Source: Pelomonas margarita (GTDB taxonomy: Bacteria; Pseudomonadota; Gammaproteobacteria; Burkholderiales; Burkholderiaceae_C). From it: a DNA stretch of 64,000 nucleotides. Under the pieces are notes generated by a model. It had not been told where the DNA came from. It did no database searches and worked only from the letters and a program-made list of their open reading frames with translations. This document shows positions 41,554 to 52,409 of the stretch, piece by piece. Location of the stretch: contig NZ_JBIGHW010000001.1 in assembly GCF_043555875.1 (NCBI RefSeq), positions 741,357-805,356 on the forward strand. Reading direction: 5' to 3'. A program made the position numbers and the translations under genes. Position 1 is the first letter of the stretch, and each line of letters begins with the position of its first letter.

Positions 41554-42258
41554 TCAAGCTTCCCGGATGTCGGATACGACAGTTTTTCCGAAGTCTGGCC
41601 GCACGAGAAAGCGAACGATAGCGGCGGCCGTGTCGGCAGCCGTCTGCAGTTGGCCGCCATCCTTCAGGCCCTGGAAGCGTGGCTGCTCGGGGAAGCGGGC
41701 CGGGTCGGCGCCGCGTAGCTGCACCTGCATGTCGGTGTCGATGACGCCCGGCGCCAGTGACACGACGCCGACGTCCGGTTCCTCCAGTGCCAGTGCGCGG
41801 CTGAGGTGGTCCAGCCCGGCCTTGACGGCGCAGTAGCTCGCGCTGCCGGCCATGGCGCGCCTGCCCAGGCCGGATGAGATGTTCAGGATGCGTCGTTGCG
41901 GCACGCCGACCGTGCCGGCCAGGAAGGCGCGGCACAGCAGCGTCGGCGCCTCCAGGCCGACGCGTAGCGCGGCGCACAGCTCGTCCAGGTCGGTGGCGGC
42001 CAGCGGCCCGGGCGGGCTAAGCAGCGCCGCGTTGTTGATCAGCGTGGCGCTGGCCCAGCCGGTGTGCGCTGCCAGCCAGTCCTGCAGGCGCCGGGCCGCG
42101 GGCAGCGGGTCGGCGAGATCCAGCGACCACTGTTCAGCAGGCAGATCGGTCGTGCACTGGCGGGCGATGCCGATGACGGTGGCCTCGCGCCCGGCCAGCG
42201 CGTTCACGAGCGCTGCGCCGAGACCGCGCGAGCTTCCGGTGACGATGTAGAGGTGCAT
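41554..42258 (-). CDS. SDR family oxidoreductase
   Basis: 234 aa. Rossmann NAD(P) motif TGSSRGLGAA, NNAA, catalytic Ser (NISSG) and Y-x-x-x-K (SYCAVKAG). The Arg after TGSS favours NADP. Resembles the sepiapterin-reductase/benzil-reductase branch. Starts directly after the stop of the RluA-type gene, so it is the last gene of a three-gene operon. Confidence 0.9.
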   Translation of the reverse strand: MHLYIVTGSSRGLGAALVNALAGREATVIGIARQCTTDLPAEQWSLDLADPLPAARRLQDWLAAHTGWASATLINNAALLSPPGPLAATDLDELCAALRVGLEAPTLLCRAFLAGTVGVPQRRILNISSGLGRRAMAGSASYCAVKAGLDHLSRALALEEPDVGVVSLAPGVIDTDMQVQLRGADPARFPEQPRFQGLKDGGQLQTAADTAAAIVRFLVRPDFGKTVVSDIREA

Positions 42259-42849
42259 TCAGAACTCCGGAGGGCAGAGGAAGTGGTGGCCGGCGATGCG
42301 CAGCTCGCTGGCATGCAGCAGCAGTCGCGGCGCAGCAACGGCGATGTCGGGCGCGGCGTACAGCGCATCGCCCAGGATGGCGTGGCCCAGCGTGGCCATG
42401 TGAACGCGCAGTTGGTGGCTGCGGCCGGTCAGGGGTTCGAGCCGTACGCGCGTCGTGCAGGCGTCGTGGCCCAGCGCGCGCCAGCGCGTCTGCGACGGCT
42501 TGCCGCTCGCATGGTCCACCTGCTGGCGTGGCCGGTTGGGCCAGTCTGCGGCCAGCGGCAGGTCGATGAGGCCGTCGCCGTCAAGCTGGCCAGCAACGAT
42601 GGCGACATACACCTTGTCCGCGCGCCGCTGGGCGAAGTCCGCGCTCAGCTCGCGCTGCGCCTGCGTGCCGCGGGCGAACAGCAGCAGGCCGGACGTGGCC
42701 TGATCCAGCCGGTGCACGATGAGCGCGTCGGGGTAGAGCGCCTGCACGCGGGCGCTGGCGCAATCGGGCTCAGTGCGACCAGGCACGCTGAGCAGGCCGG
42801 CGGGCTTGTCGATGACGACCAGGCGGTCGTCGACATGGACGATGCGCAT
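42259..42849 (-). CDS. RluA-family pseudouridine synthase
   Basis: 196 aa from the ATG at 42849. VVIDKPAGLLSVPGR, the catalytic HRLDQATSGLLLFA, VYVAIVAG and LLTGR-type TGRSHQLRVHM motifs define the RluA family. No S4 domain, and short, like RluA itself; candidate targets are 23S U746 and tRNA U32. The stop is immediately followed by the SDR start; its own start overlaps the EamA stop. Confidence 0.9.
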   Translation of the reverse strand: MRIVHVDDRLVVIDKPAGLLSVPGRTEPDCASARVQALYPDALIVHRLDQATSGLLLFARGTQAQRELSADFAQRRADKVYVAIVAGQLDGDGLIDLPLAADWPNRPRQQVDHASGKPSQTRWRALGHDACTTRVRLEPLTGRSHQLRVHMATLGHAILGDALYAAPDIAVAAPRLLLHASELRIAGHHFLCPPEF

Positions 42850-43751
42850 CAACGCGAGGAGACCACGATGCCGGCGGCGATCAGCAGGAACGCCACGCCG
42901 TGGTACCAGGCCGGCCACTGCCCCAGCGCGGCGGCCGAGATGACGGCGGCGAACAGCGGCGTCAGGTTGACGAAGAAGCCCGCCAGCGCGGGGCCTGCCT
43001 CGGCCACGCCCAGGCCCCAGCAGCGGTAGGCGATCAGCGACGGGCCGACGGCCACGTAGGCCAGCACGGCGATAAGCGTCGGGCTCCAGTGGATGGCCGC
43101 AGGCGCCACCGCCTGCTCCACACCGGCCGAGACAGCAGAGAACACGACGCCGAACATCAGCTGCGCCATCAGCGACTCGGCCCAGTTCCAGGAGGGCCGC
43201 TCGCCCGGCCGCAGGCCCGCTGAGGGGCGGGCCAGCATCCATGAGTAGACGGCCCAGCTGAAGATGGCCACCAGCATCAGCAGGTCGCCCGGCACGAAGT
43301 GCACGGCCAGCAGCGCGGCGGGTTCGCCGCGGGCGATGACGAGCGCCACGCCAAGCAGCGACAGCCCCGCGCCGGCCAGTTGCCGCGGCGTGGGCCGCAC
43401 GCCATAGAACACGGCGCCCACGCCCAGCATCCACACCGGCAGGCTGGCGGTGATGAGCGTCACGTTCAGCGGCGACGAGGTGTGCAGCGCCAGGTATTGC
43501 AGCGCGTTGTAGCAACCCATGCCCAGCAGGCCCAGCCAGGCCAGGCTGCGCCAGCGTTTCAGGGCCTCGCCGGGGCGGCGCAGCAGCGGCCAGGCCAGCG
43601 GCGCCAGCAGCAGCAGAGCCAGCCCCCAGCGCAGCGCGTTCAGCGTCATCGGCGGGATGTCGTCGCGCACCAGCCGGCCCACCACGGCGTTGCCGGCCCA
43701 CAGCAGCGGCGGCAGCGTCAGCAGCAGGGCAAGGCGTGGGGTCAGCGTCAT
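42849..43751 (-). CDS. EamA/DMT family transporter
   Basis: 300 aa from the ATG at 43751; longer frames upstream are shadows of the quinone oxidoreductase gene. Ten predicted helices in two EamA repeats (LLWAGNAVVGRLVRDDIPP; AIFSWAVYSWMLARP). Inner-membrane exporter of small metabolites, substrate unknown. Divergent from qor with a 63-base gap. Confidence 0.9.
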   Translation of the reverse strand: MTLTPRLALLLTLPPLLWAGNAVVGRLVRDDIPPMTLNALRWGLALLLLAPLAWPLLRRPGEALKRWRSLAWLGLLGMGCYNALQYLALHTSSPLNVTLITASLPVWMLGVGAVFYGVRPTPRQLAGAGLSLLGVALVIARGEPAALLAVHFVPGDLLMLVAIFSWAVYSWMLARPSAGLRPGERPSWNWAESLMAQLMFGVVFSAVSAGVEQAVAPAAIHWSPTLIAVLAYVAVGPSLIAYRCWGLGVAEAGPALAGFFVNLTPLFAAVISAAALGQWPAWYHGVAFLLIAAGIVVSSR

Positions 43752-43814
43752 CGGCGAAGGCACGGCGTGCAAAGGGCTGGCACGATAGCCGACCTCGCCA
43801 ACAGGAGACGTCGC

Positions 43815-44804
43815 ATGAGTGAAAAAGCCGTGTTCATTGAGCAGCCCGGAGGGCCGGAGCAACTGAAGCTTGTGGAGGTGGAGGTCGGTGCGCCCGGGCC
43901 GGGCGAGATCCGCATCCGCCACGTCGCTTGCGGGCTGAACTACATCGACGTCTACCACCGCAACGGCACCTACCCGCTGCCGCTGCCTGCGCGGTTGGGC
44001 ATGGAGGGCGCGGGCGTCGTGGAGGCGGTGGGCGAGGGCGTGACGCACCTCCAGGTGGGCGACCGCGCCGCCTACGCGAGCCAGCCGCCCGGCGCCTATG
44101 CGACGGCGCGCGTGATGCCAGCCAAGGCCGTGTTGAAGCTGCCCAACGACATCGCCTTCGACACCGCCGCCGCGATGATGCTCAAGGGCTTGACGGTGCA
44201 GTACCTGCTGCGCAAGACGTTGCCGCAGGGCGGGCTGCAGGCGGGCGACTTCGTGCTCTTTCACGCGGCTGCAGGCGGTGTGGGCCTGATCGCCTGCCAG
44301 TGGGCCCGCGCGCTGGGTCTGCAACTCATCGGCACGGCCGGCAGCGACGAGAAATGCGCGCTGGCACTGGAGCATGGCGCGACGCACGCGATCAACTACC
44401 GCAGCCAGCCCGACTTCGCGGCCCAGGTGCGCGACATTACCGGCGGGCGCGGCGTGAAGGTGGTTTACGACTCAGTGGGCGCCGACACCTGGGCCGGCTC
44501 ACTGGACAGCTTGGCGCCGTTTGGGTTGCTGGCCAGCTTCGGCGGCGCGTCCGGCCCGGTGCCTCCCATCAACATCGGCACGCTGGCGGCGAAGGGCTCG
44601 GTCTACGTGACGCGCCCGACGCTGTTCACGCACCTGTCCACGCGCGAAAGCGCGCAGGCCATGGGGGATGAGCTGTTCGACATCGTGCGCAGCGGCCAAG
44701 TCAAGGTGCGCATCGCCGGGCGCTATGCGCTGGGCGACGCGGCCCAGGCGCACCGTGACTTGGAGGCGCGCCAATTGCTGGGCAGCGCCGTGCTGCTGCC
44801 CTGA
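43815..44804 (+). CDS. qor: NADPH:quinone oxidoreductase, zeta-crystallin type
   Basis: 329 aa from the ATG at 43815, preceded by AGGAGA. A medium-chain dehydrogenase without zinc ligands: NYIDVYHRNGTYP, the AAAGGVGLIACQWARALG cofactor loop and YDSVGADTW. Reduces quinones with NADPH. Ends 5 bases from the convergent sensor kinase stop. Confidence 0.93.
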   Translation: MSEKAVFIEQPGGPEQLKLVEVEVGAPGPGEIRIRHVACGLNYIDVYHRNGTYPLPLPARLGMEGAGVVEAVGEGVTHLQVGDRAAYASQPPGAYATARVMPAKAVLKLPNDIAFDTAAAMMLKGLTVQYLLRKTLPQGGLQAGDFVLFHAAAGGVGLIACQWARALGLQLIGTAGSDEKCALALEHGATHAINYRSQPDFAAQVRDITGGRGVKVVYDSVGADTWAGSLDSLAPFGLLASFGGASGPVPPINIGTLAAKGSVYVTRPTLFTHLSTRESAQAMGDELFDIVRSGQVKVRIAGRYALGDAAQAHRDLEARQLLGSAVLLP

Positions 44805-44809
44805 GGGCG

Positions 44810-46321
<1,512 letters not shown>

Positions 46322-46391
46322 CAGTAACAGGGAGCGAGAGGCCCGAAATTGTCACCTCGTGTGAGAGGCCCGGCGCGTGAACGAGTGCGCG

Positions 46392-47225
46392 TCAGGCGTC
46401 CGTGGGTGGCGCCAGGGCCGCACGGTAGGCGTGCCAGCTTGCGTGGCCCAGCCACGGCCCGACGATCACCAGGCCGGCGAACCCCGGCAGCATCGCCAGC
46501 ACCACCAGCGCCGTGAGCAGGGCGCCCCAGAACAACATGACCAGCGGCTGCGTCAGGCACAGCTTGAGGCTGGCGAGCCCGGCGCTCACGGCGTCGGTGT
46601 CGCGGTCCAGCAGCATGGGCATGGCGATCACGCTGATCGCGAAAATCAGGCCCGCGAACACGCCACCGACCGCGAGATAGGCCGCCACGAAGCCGAGGTG
46701 CTCGGCGCTCAGCAGCTTACCGATGGCGCCGGCGAAGTCGGGCATGCCGTTGAAGCTGACCGCAAACACCACCAGCGCGGCGCGGCCCCACAGCATCTCC
46801 AGGATCAGCAGCACGAAGCCGAAGATGGCGATCTGCCTGACGTTGGCGAACCAGGCGCCGAGGGCATCATCGATGCTCGGCGTCTCGCCGCGTTCCAGCC
46901 GCAGGCTCACCTGGTACAGCCCCAGGCACAGCAGCGGCCCTAGCAACAGGAAGCCGGCACACAGCGCCAGCGTGTAGATGGGCGCATGGCGGAACACCAT
47001 GAGCACTGCCAGCCCCATCAGCGCGAAGCAGCCGCCGAAGAAGACCGCGATGGCCGGTGCGCGCCACAGGTCAGCCCATCCCAGCCGCAGCCACTGCAGC
47101 GGCGCCAACAGCGGCAGCCGCCGCAGCGGCACCCCGAGCTCGCGGGGCGGCTCGGGCACATAGGGAACGTAGGTGGGGTTGCTGGACGGGGCGGGCTCAG
47201 GTACGTCGGACACGGCGCAGTTCAT
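46392..47225 (-). CDS. DUF2189 membrane protein
   Basis: 277 aa with about six helices; core RRLPLLAPLQWLRLGWADLWRAP and WLGHASWHAYR at the end match DUF2189, a betaproteobacterial and alphaproteobacterial membrane family. The ATG at 47225 overlaps lspA by 29 bases; an internal GTG at 47213 would cut the overlap to 17. Function unknown. Confidence 0.85.
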   Translation of the reverse strand: MNCAVSDVPEPAPSSNPTYVPYVPEPPRELGVPLRRLPLLAPLQWLRLGWADLWRAPAIAVFFGGCFALMGLAVLMVFRHAPIYTLALCAGFLLLGPLLCLGLYQVSLRLERGETPSIDDALGAWFANVRQIAIFGFVLLILEMLWGRAALVVFAVSFNGMPDFAGAIGKLLSAEHLGFVAAYLAVGGVFAGLIFAISVIAMPMLLDRDTDAVSAGLASLKLCLTQPLVMLFWGALLTALVVLAMLPGFAGLVIVGPWLGHASWHAYRAALAPPTDA

Positions 47226-47682
47226 CCAGGATCAACAGGATGGCGCCGATGGTGATCGCACTGTCTGCGACGTTGAAGGCGGGGAAATACCAGCCGCCTG
47301 CGTGAACCTGGATGAAGTCGACCACGTAGCCGTGCACGGCGCGGTCGATGACGTTGCCGATGGCGCCGCCGAGGATGAGCGTCAGCGCCCAGGCAAAGAG
47401 CTTCTGCTGGCCGTGCTTGCGCAGCATCCAGGTGATGAAGACGGCGGCCACCACCCCCAGACCCAGGAAGAACCAGCGCTGCCAGCCCGAGGCACCGTGC
47501 AGGAAGCTGAAAGCGGCGCCGTAGTTGTGGGCGCGCACGAGGTTGAAGAAGCCGGTCACCGGGCGCACGTCACCCAGCTGGAAGCTGCCGATGACGAGGA
47601 TCTTGGTGAACTGGTCAGCCAGGATGATGAGCGCGGCGATCAGCAGCCACTGGGCCAGGCCCGTCGAGGACTTGCCAGCCAT
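47197..47682 (-). CDS. lspA: Lipoprotein signal peptidase
   Basis: 161 aa, four helices. Catalytic Asp residues lie in ILGGAIGNVIDRAVHGYVVDF and YFPAFNVADSAI. Removes signal peptides of prolipoproteins, relevant to the several lipoproteins encoded here (pullulanases, S9 peptidase, TPR lipoprotein). One base after the ileS stop, the classic ribF-ileS-lspA order. Confidence 0.96.
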   Translation of the reverse strand: MAGKSSTGLAQWLLIAALIILADQFTKILVIGSFQLGDVRPVTGFFNLVRAHNYGAAFSFLHGASGWQRWFFLGLGVVAAVFITWMLRKHGQQKLFAWALTLILGGAIGNVIDRAVHGYVVDFIQVHAGGWYFPAFNVADSAITIGAILLILDELRRVRRT

Positions 47683-47683
47683 G

Positions 47684-50524
47684 TCAGGCCACCGTGCGGG
47701 TTTCGCCCGCGCCGTGCAGGTTGCTGTCGCAGCGGCCGCACAGCGTCGGGTGGGCGGCGATGCTGCCGACCTCGGCGCGGTAGTGCCAGCAGCGCTCGCA
47801 CTTGGCGTGGGCGCTGGGCGTGACGAGCACGCTGAACTCAGCGGCCGGCACCAGCGTCACGGCTGACGTGATGAACACGAAGCGCAGGTCCTCGCCCAGG
47901 CTGCCGAGCAGCACGGCGTCTTCGGCATTGACGTGCAGTGTCAGCTCGGCCTGCAGCGACGCGCCGACCGCGCCCGTCGTGCGCACCGCCTCGATGGCCT
48001 TGTTGACCTCGTCGCGGATCGCGTGGATGCGATCCCACTTGGCCAGCAGCGACGCGTCCGTGTCGCCGAAATTCCAGTAGGTCTCGGTGAAGATGCTGTC
48101 GCCCGATGTCTTGCTCTCGAAGACCGCCCAGGCTTCCTCGGCCGTGAAGCTCAGGAACGGCGCCATCCAGCGCAGCATCGCGTTCGTGATCTGCCAAAGC
48201 GCCGTCTGCGCCGAGCGACGCGCCAGGCTCTTGGGCGCCGTCGTGTAGAGGCGGTCCTTCAGCACGTCCAGGTAGAACGCGCCCAGGTCCTCGGAGCAGT
48301 AGACCTGCAGCTTGGCGACGACGGGATGGAACTCGTATCGTTCGAAGTGGGCCAGGATGTCCGCCTGCAACTTGGCTGCACGTGCCAGGGCGTAGCGGTC
48401 CACTTCCAGGAGTTCGGCCGGCGCGACCGCGTCCGTCGCCGGGTCAAAATCGCTGACATTGGCGAGCAGGAAGCGCAGCGTGTTGCGGATGCGGCGGTAG
48501 CTGTCGACGACGCGGGCGAGGATCTTCTCGTCCAGTCCCAGGTCGCCAGAGTAGTCGGTCGCGGCCGTCCACAGGCGCAGGATCTCGGCGCCGAACTTGT
48601 CCGACACGGCCTGCGGCGCGACGACGTTGCCTTGCGACTTGCTCATCTTGCGGCCCTGGCCGTCGACGACGAAACCGTGCGTCAGCAGGCCCTTGTACGG
48701 TGCGCGGCCGTACAGCGCGCAGGCGATCAGCAGCGACGAATGGAACCAGCCGCGGTGCTGGTCGTGGCCTTCGAGGTAGAGGTCGGCCTCGGGGCCGCTG
48801 TCGTGTGCGGCGCCCTTGTGGCTGCCCTTGAGCACATGCTCGAAGGTGGAGCCGGAGTCGAACCAGACGTCCAGGATGTCGTTGCCCTTGGTGTAGTGCT
48901 CGGCTTGCGCGCCCAGCCACTCGGCGGCGTCCAGTTTGGACCAGGCCTCGATGCCGTTGGCCTCCACCAACTGCGCGGCGCGCTCGATGAACGCCAGCGT
49001 GTTCGGGTGCGCCTCGCCGGTGTCCTTGTGCAGGAAGATGGGCAGCGGCACGCCCCAGCTGCGCTGGCGCGAGATGCACCAGTCGGGCCGGCCGGCGATC
49101 ATGTCGTGCAGGCGGGCGCGGCCGTTCTCGGGGTAGAAGCTCGTCGCCTCGATGGCGGCCAGCGCCGTCTTGCGCAGGCTGTCCGGCGCCTTGTCGGTCG
49201 TGAACAGACCGTCGCCGTCGTCCATGCGCACGAACCACTGCGCCGCGGCGCGGTAGATGACGGGCGTCTTATGGCGCCAGCAGTGCGGGTAGCTGTGGGT
49301 CAGCTTGGACTGGGCCATCAGGCGGCCGTTGTCCAGCAGCGTCTGCGCGACGACGGCGTTGGCCTTCCAGATGTGCTGGCCGCCGAACAGCGGCAGGTCG
49401 GCGGCGTAGGTGCCGTTGCCCTGCACGGGGTTCAGGATGTCGTCGAAGGCCAGGCCGTGGGCGACACAGCTCTGGAAGTCATCCAGGCCATAGGCGGGCG
49501 CGGAGTGGACGACGCCGGTGCCATCGTCGGCCGTCGCGTAGTCGGCCAGGTAGACCGGGCTTTCGCGGTCATAGCCCGGGTGCACATTGGCGAGCGGGTG
49601 CTTGAACTTCAGCAGTTCGAGCTTGCGACCGGGGACCGTAGCGACGACGCTGCCTTCCAGCTGCCAGCGCGCCAGGCACTTCTCCACCAGCGCCTCGGCG
49701 ACGACGAAGAAGCCCTTTGGCGTGTCCACCAGCGCGTAGGGCAGCTCGGGGTTCAGGTTGAGCGCCTGGTTGGCTGGGATGGTCCAGGGCGTCGTCGTCC
49801 AGATGACGGTGAACGCTTCCTTGCCGAGCGGTGCCACGCCGAAGGCCGCAGCCAGCTTCTCGGGCTCGGCGCAGAGAAACGCCACGTCGACCGCGGGCGA
49901 CTGCTTGTCCGCGTACTCGATCTCGAACTCGGCCAGCGACGAGCCGCAGTCGAAGCACCAGTAGACGGGCTTCAGACCGCGGTAGACGAAACCGCGCTCG
50001 AACAGCCGCTTCAGCACGCGGATCTCGCCGGCCTCGTTGGCGAAGTTCATCGTCTTGTAAGGGTTGCTCCACTCGCCCAGCACGCCCAGACGTTTGAAGT
50101 CGGCGCGCTGGCCGTCGATCTGCTCGGTGGCGTAGGCGCGGCTCTTGGCCTGCACCTCGTCGCGCGGCAAGCCGCGGCCAAAGGTCTTCTCGATCTGGTT
50201 CTCGATGGGCAGGCCGTGGCAGTCCCAGCCGGGGATGTAGGCCGCATCGAAGCCCGCCAACTGGCGCGCCTTGACGATCATGTCCTTCAGGATCTTGTTG
50301 GCCGCGTGGCCGATGTGGATCTGGCCGTTGGCATACGGCGGGCCGTCATGCAGCACGAACTTCGGGCGGCCGCAGCTGGCGTCGCGCAGGCGCTTGTACA
50401 GGCCTTGCTCGTCCCAGGCCTTCACCCAGCCCGGCTCGCGCTTGGGCAGGTCGCCGCGCATCGGGAAAGGCGTGTCGGGCAGGTTGAGCGTAGAGCGGTA
50501 GTCGGGTGCGTCCGGGGTGGTCAT
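47684..50524 (-). CDS. ileS: Isoleucyl-tRNA synthetase
   Basis: 946 aa. Class-I motifs: HIGH in GQIHIGHA, KMSKS in GRKMSKSQGNVV; WDCHGLPIE and the editing domain; C-terminal zinc finger CERCWHYRAE...CGRCDSN. Charges tRNA-Ile and edits valine. A bacterial type-1 enzyme of the usual length, with the C-terminal zinc domain intact. Confidence 0.97.
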   Translation of the reverse strand: MTTPDAPDYRSTLNLPDTPFPMRGDLPKREPGWVKAWDEQGLYKRLRDASCGRPKFVLHDGPPYANGQIHIGHAANKILKDMIVKARQLAGFDAAYIPGWDCHGLPIENQIEKTFGRGLPRDEVQAKSRAYATEQIDGQRADFKRLGVLGEWSNPYKTMNFANEAGEIRVLKRLFERGFVYRGLKPVYWCFDCGSSLAEFEIEYADKQSPAVDVAFLCAEPEKLAAAFGVAPLGKEAFTVIWTTTPWTIPANQALNLNPELPYALVDTPKGFFVVAEALVEKCLARWQLEGSVVATVPGRKLELLKFKHPLANVHPGYDRESPVYLADYATADDGTGVVHSAPAYGLDDFQSCVAHGLAFDDILNPVQGNGTYAADLPLFGGQHIWKANAVVAQTLLDNGRLMAQSKLTHSYPHCWRHKTPVIYRAAAQWFVRMDDGDGLFTTDKAPDSLRKTALAAIEATSFYPENGRARLHDMIAGRPDWCISRQRSWGVPLPIFLHKDTGEAHPNTLAFIERAAQLVEANGIEAWSKLDAAEWLGAQAEHYTKGNDILDVWFDSGSTFEHVLKGSHKGAAHDSGPEADLYLEGHDQHRGWFHSSLLIACALYGRAPYKGLLTHGFVVDGQGRKMSKSQGNVVAPQAVSDKFGAEILRLWTAATDYSGDLGLDEKILARVVDSYRRIRNTLRFLLANVSDFDPATDAVAPAELLEVDRYALARAAKLQADILAHFERYEFHPVVAKLQVYCSEDLGAFYLDVLKDRLYTTAPKSLARRSAQTALWQITNAMLRWMAPFLSFTAEEAWAVFESKTSGDSIFTETYWNFGDTDASLLAKWDRIHAIRDEVNKAIEAVRTTGAVGASLQAELTLHVNAEDAVLLGSLGEDLRFVFITSAVTLVPAAEFSVLVTPSAHAKCERCWHYRAEVGSIAAHPTLCGRCDSNLHGAGETRTVA

Positions 50525-50598
50525 GGCGTGCGGCCAGGCGGCGGGCCTGGCAGTTCAAAGGCGGGGAGGGCGACGGCGAAGAGCGGCTGGGCGCCGCT

Positions 50599-51615
50599 TC
50601 AAATTCGGTCGCGCGTGGTCTGGCGACGCTGGGCGGCGTGGGTGGCCAGGAAGGCGCACGCTGCGTCGGTATCGTGGCGAATAGCAGCCGTGAGCGCATC
50701 CAGCCCGTCGTACTTGGCTTCGTCGCGAAGTTTGTGCAGCAGTTCCACGCGGGCGAGTTTACCGTAGCCCCCCTCAGCACCCAGGGGCCACTCCAGGCAA
50801 TGGACCTCCAGCAGCACGCGGCCGGCGTTCTCCACCGTGGGGCGGTTGCCCAGGCTGGCGACGCCCGGCAGCGGCTCCTGCGTCAGGCCGTGCACGAGCA
50901 CGGCAAAGATGCCGTGCGCGGCCGGTTTGTCGTGCGAGAAGCGCAGGTTCAGCGTGCGAAAGCCATCGGCTGCGCCGGGCGCTGATTCGCCCAACTGCCG
51001 GCCCAGCTTGCGGCCATGCGTGATGTGGCCGGAGATCGCATACGGCCGCCCCAGCAGCGACGCGGCGCGGGCCATGTTGCCGGCCGCGAGCGCCTCGCGC
51101 ACGGCCGAGCTGCTGACCCGAAGGCCGCGCACCTCGTAGCTCATCATGCGGGCCACGTCGAAACCGTGGGCTTGGCCGGCGGCGTCCAGCGAGGCGTAGT
51201 CGCCCTGGCGTTTGGCGCCGAAGCGGAAGTCATCGCCAACCAGCACATAGCGCGCGCCCAGGCCGTCCAGCAGCACCTGGCGGATGAACTCCTGCGGCGG
51301 CAGCGACGACAGTCCCTCGTCGAACGGCAGGATGACGACCTGGTCGATGCCGCAGCGCTCCAGCTCAGCCAGCTTGTCGCGCAGCGTGGCAATGCGAGCG
51401 GGCGCCAGCTCGGGCTTGCCCAGCTTGGCGGCGAAGAAGTCGCGCGGATGCGGCTCGAAGGTCATCACGCAGGTCGGCAGGCCGCGGTGCCGCGCCTCGG
51501 ACTGCAGCAGCGCCAGCATGGCCTGGTGGCCGCGGTGCACGCCGTCGAAGTTGCCGATGGTCAGCGCGCATGCGGGCGCGATGCCGGGATGGTGGAAGCC
51601 TCTAAAAACTCGCAT
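50599..51615 (-). CDS. ribF: Bifunctional riboflavin kinase / FAD synthetase
   Basis: 338 aa from the ATG at 51615. N-terminal FMN adenylyltransferase with TIGNFDGVHRGHQAML and VLVGDDFRFGAKRQGD; C-terminal riboflavin kinase with RPYAISGHITHGRKLGRQLG and LGNRPTVENAG. Makes FMN and FAD. Upstream of ileS by 74 bases in the usual order. Confidence 0.96.
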   Translation of the reverse strand: MRVFRGFHHPGIAPACALTIGNFDGVHRGHQAMLALLQSEARHRGLPTCVMTFEPHPRDFFAAKLGKPELAPARIATLRDKLAELERCGIDQVVILPFDEGLSSLPPQEFIRQVLLDGLGARYVLVGDDFRFGAKRQGDYASLDAAGQAHGFDVARMMSYEVRGLRVSSSAVREALAAGNMARAASLLGRPYAISGHITHGRKLGRQLGESAPGAADGFRTLNLRFSHDKPAAHGIFAVLVHGLTQEPLPGVASLGNRPTVENAGRVLLEVHCLEWPLGAEGGYGKLARVELLHKLRDEAKYDGLDALTAAIRHDTDAACAFLATHAAQRRQTTRDRI

Positions 51616-51620
51616 CGGGC

Positions 51621-52370
51621 TTATTGTCCCCAGACCTCGGCCGGGCTGTTCACCCAGCGCCATTCACCGGGCTTGAGGTCGGCCGGCAGCGTCAGCGCCC
51701 CGAACCGGGGCCGGTGCAGCGCCTCCACGCGGTTGCCCACGGCCGCCACCATGCGTTTGACCTGGTGGTACTTGCCCTCCAGCAGCGTCAGGCGCAGCAG
51801 CGTCTCGTCGACGATCTCGGCGCCGTCGGCCTTCGTCATCTCCGGCGGGCGCTGGAATTTGGCCGGCGGGCGCAGCTTGTCTTCGGGCTCCTTCAGCTCG
51901 ACGCCGGCCAGCAACTGTTCGACCATCGCTGGCGTCAGCGGGTGTTTGCAGCGTGCTTCGTAGACCTTGGGCACATGGTGCTTGGGCGACGTGAGCTTGT
52001 GGATCAGCGTGCCGTCGTCGGTCAGCAGCAGCAGGCCGGTGGTGTCTTCGTCCAGCCGGCCGATGGGCTGCACGCCGCGCTCGCGCAGCGGCGCGGGCAG
52101 CAGGCTCATGACGCTGGGGTGGTGCTTGGGCTTCTGCGAGCACTCGTAGCCGGCAGGCTTGTTCAGCAGGATGAGGGCTTTGTCGAAAAAGGGCCAGACC
52201 TGACCGGCGATCTCGAAGCTCAGCCCGGCGGTGTCGAACTCGGCCCAGGGGTCATCCACGACCTCCCCGCCCACCTTGACCTCACCGTGGTGGATGAGGC
52301 CGGCACACAGCCGGCGGGTGCCGAAGCCTTGTGAAAACAGGATCTGGTCGAGGCGCTGGGGTTTGGACAT
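51621..52370 (-). CDS. rsuA: 16S rRNA pseudouridine(516) synthase
   Basis: 249 aa. N-terminal S4 RNA-binding domain (RLDQILFSQGFGTRRLCAGLI), catalytic PIGRLDEDTTGLLLLT and LLEGKYHQVKRMVAAVGNRV, the RsuA pattern. Five bases before ribF on the same strand. Confidence 0.92.
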   Translation of the reverse strand: MSKPQRLDQILFSQGFGTRRLCAGLIHHGEVKVGGEVVDDPWAEFDTAGLSFEIAGQVWPFFDKALILLNKPAGYECSQKPKHHPSVMSLLPAPLRERGVQPIGRLDEDTTGLLLLTDDGTLIHKLTSPKHHVPKVYEARCKHPLTPAMVEQLLAGVELKEPEDKLRPPAKFQRPPEMTKADGAEIVDETLLRLTLLEGKYHQVKRMVAAVGNRVEALHRPRFGALTLPADLKPGEWRWVNSPAEVWGQ

Positions 52371-52409
52371 GGCCCGGATTGTCGGGCCTGGCCCGCTGCT
52401 CGCCGCACC

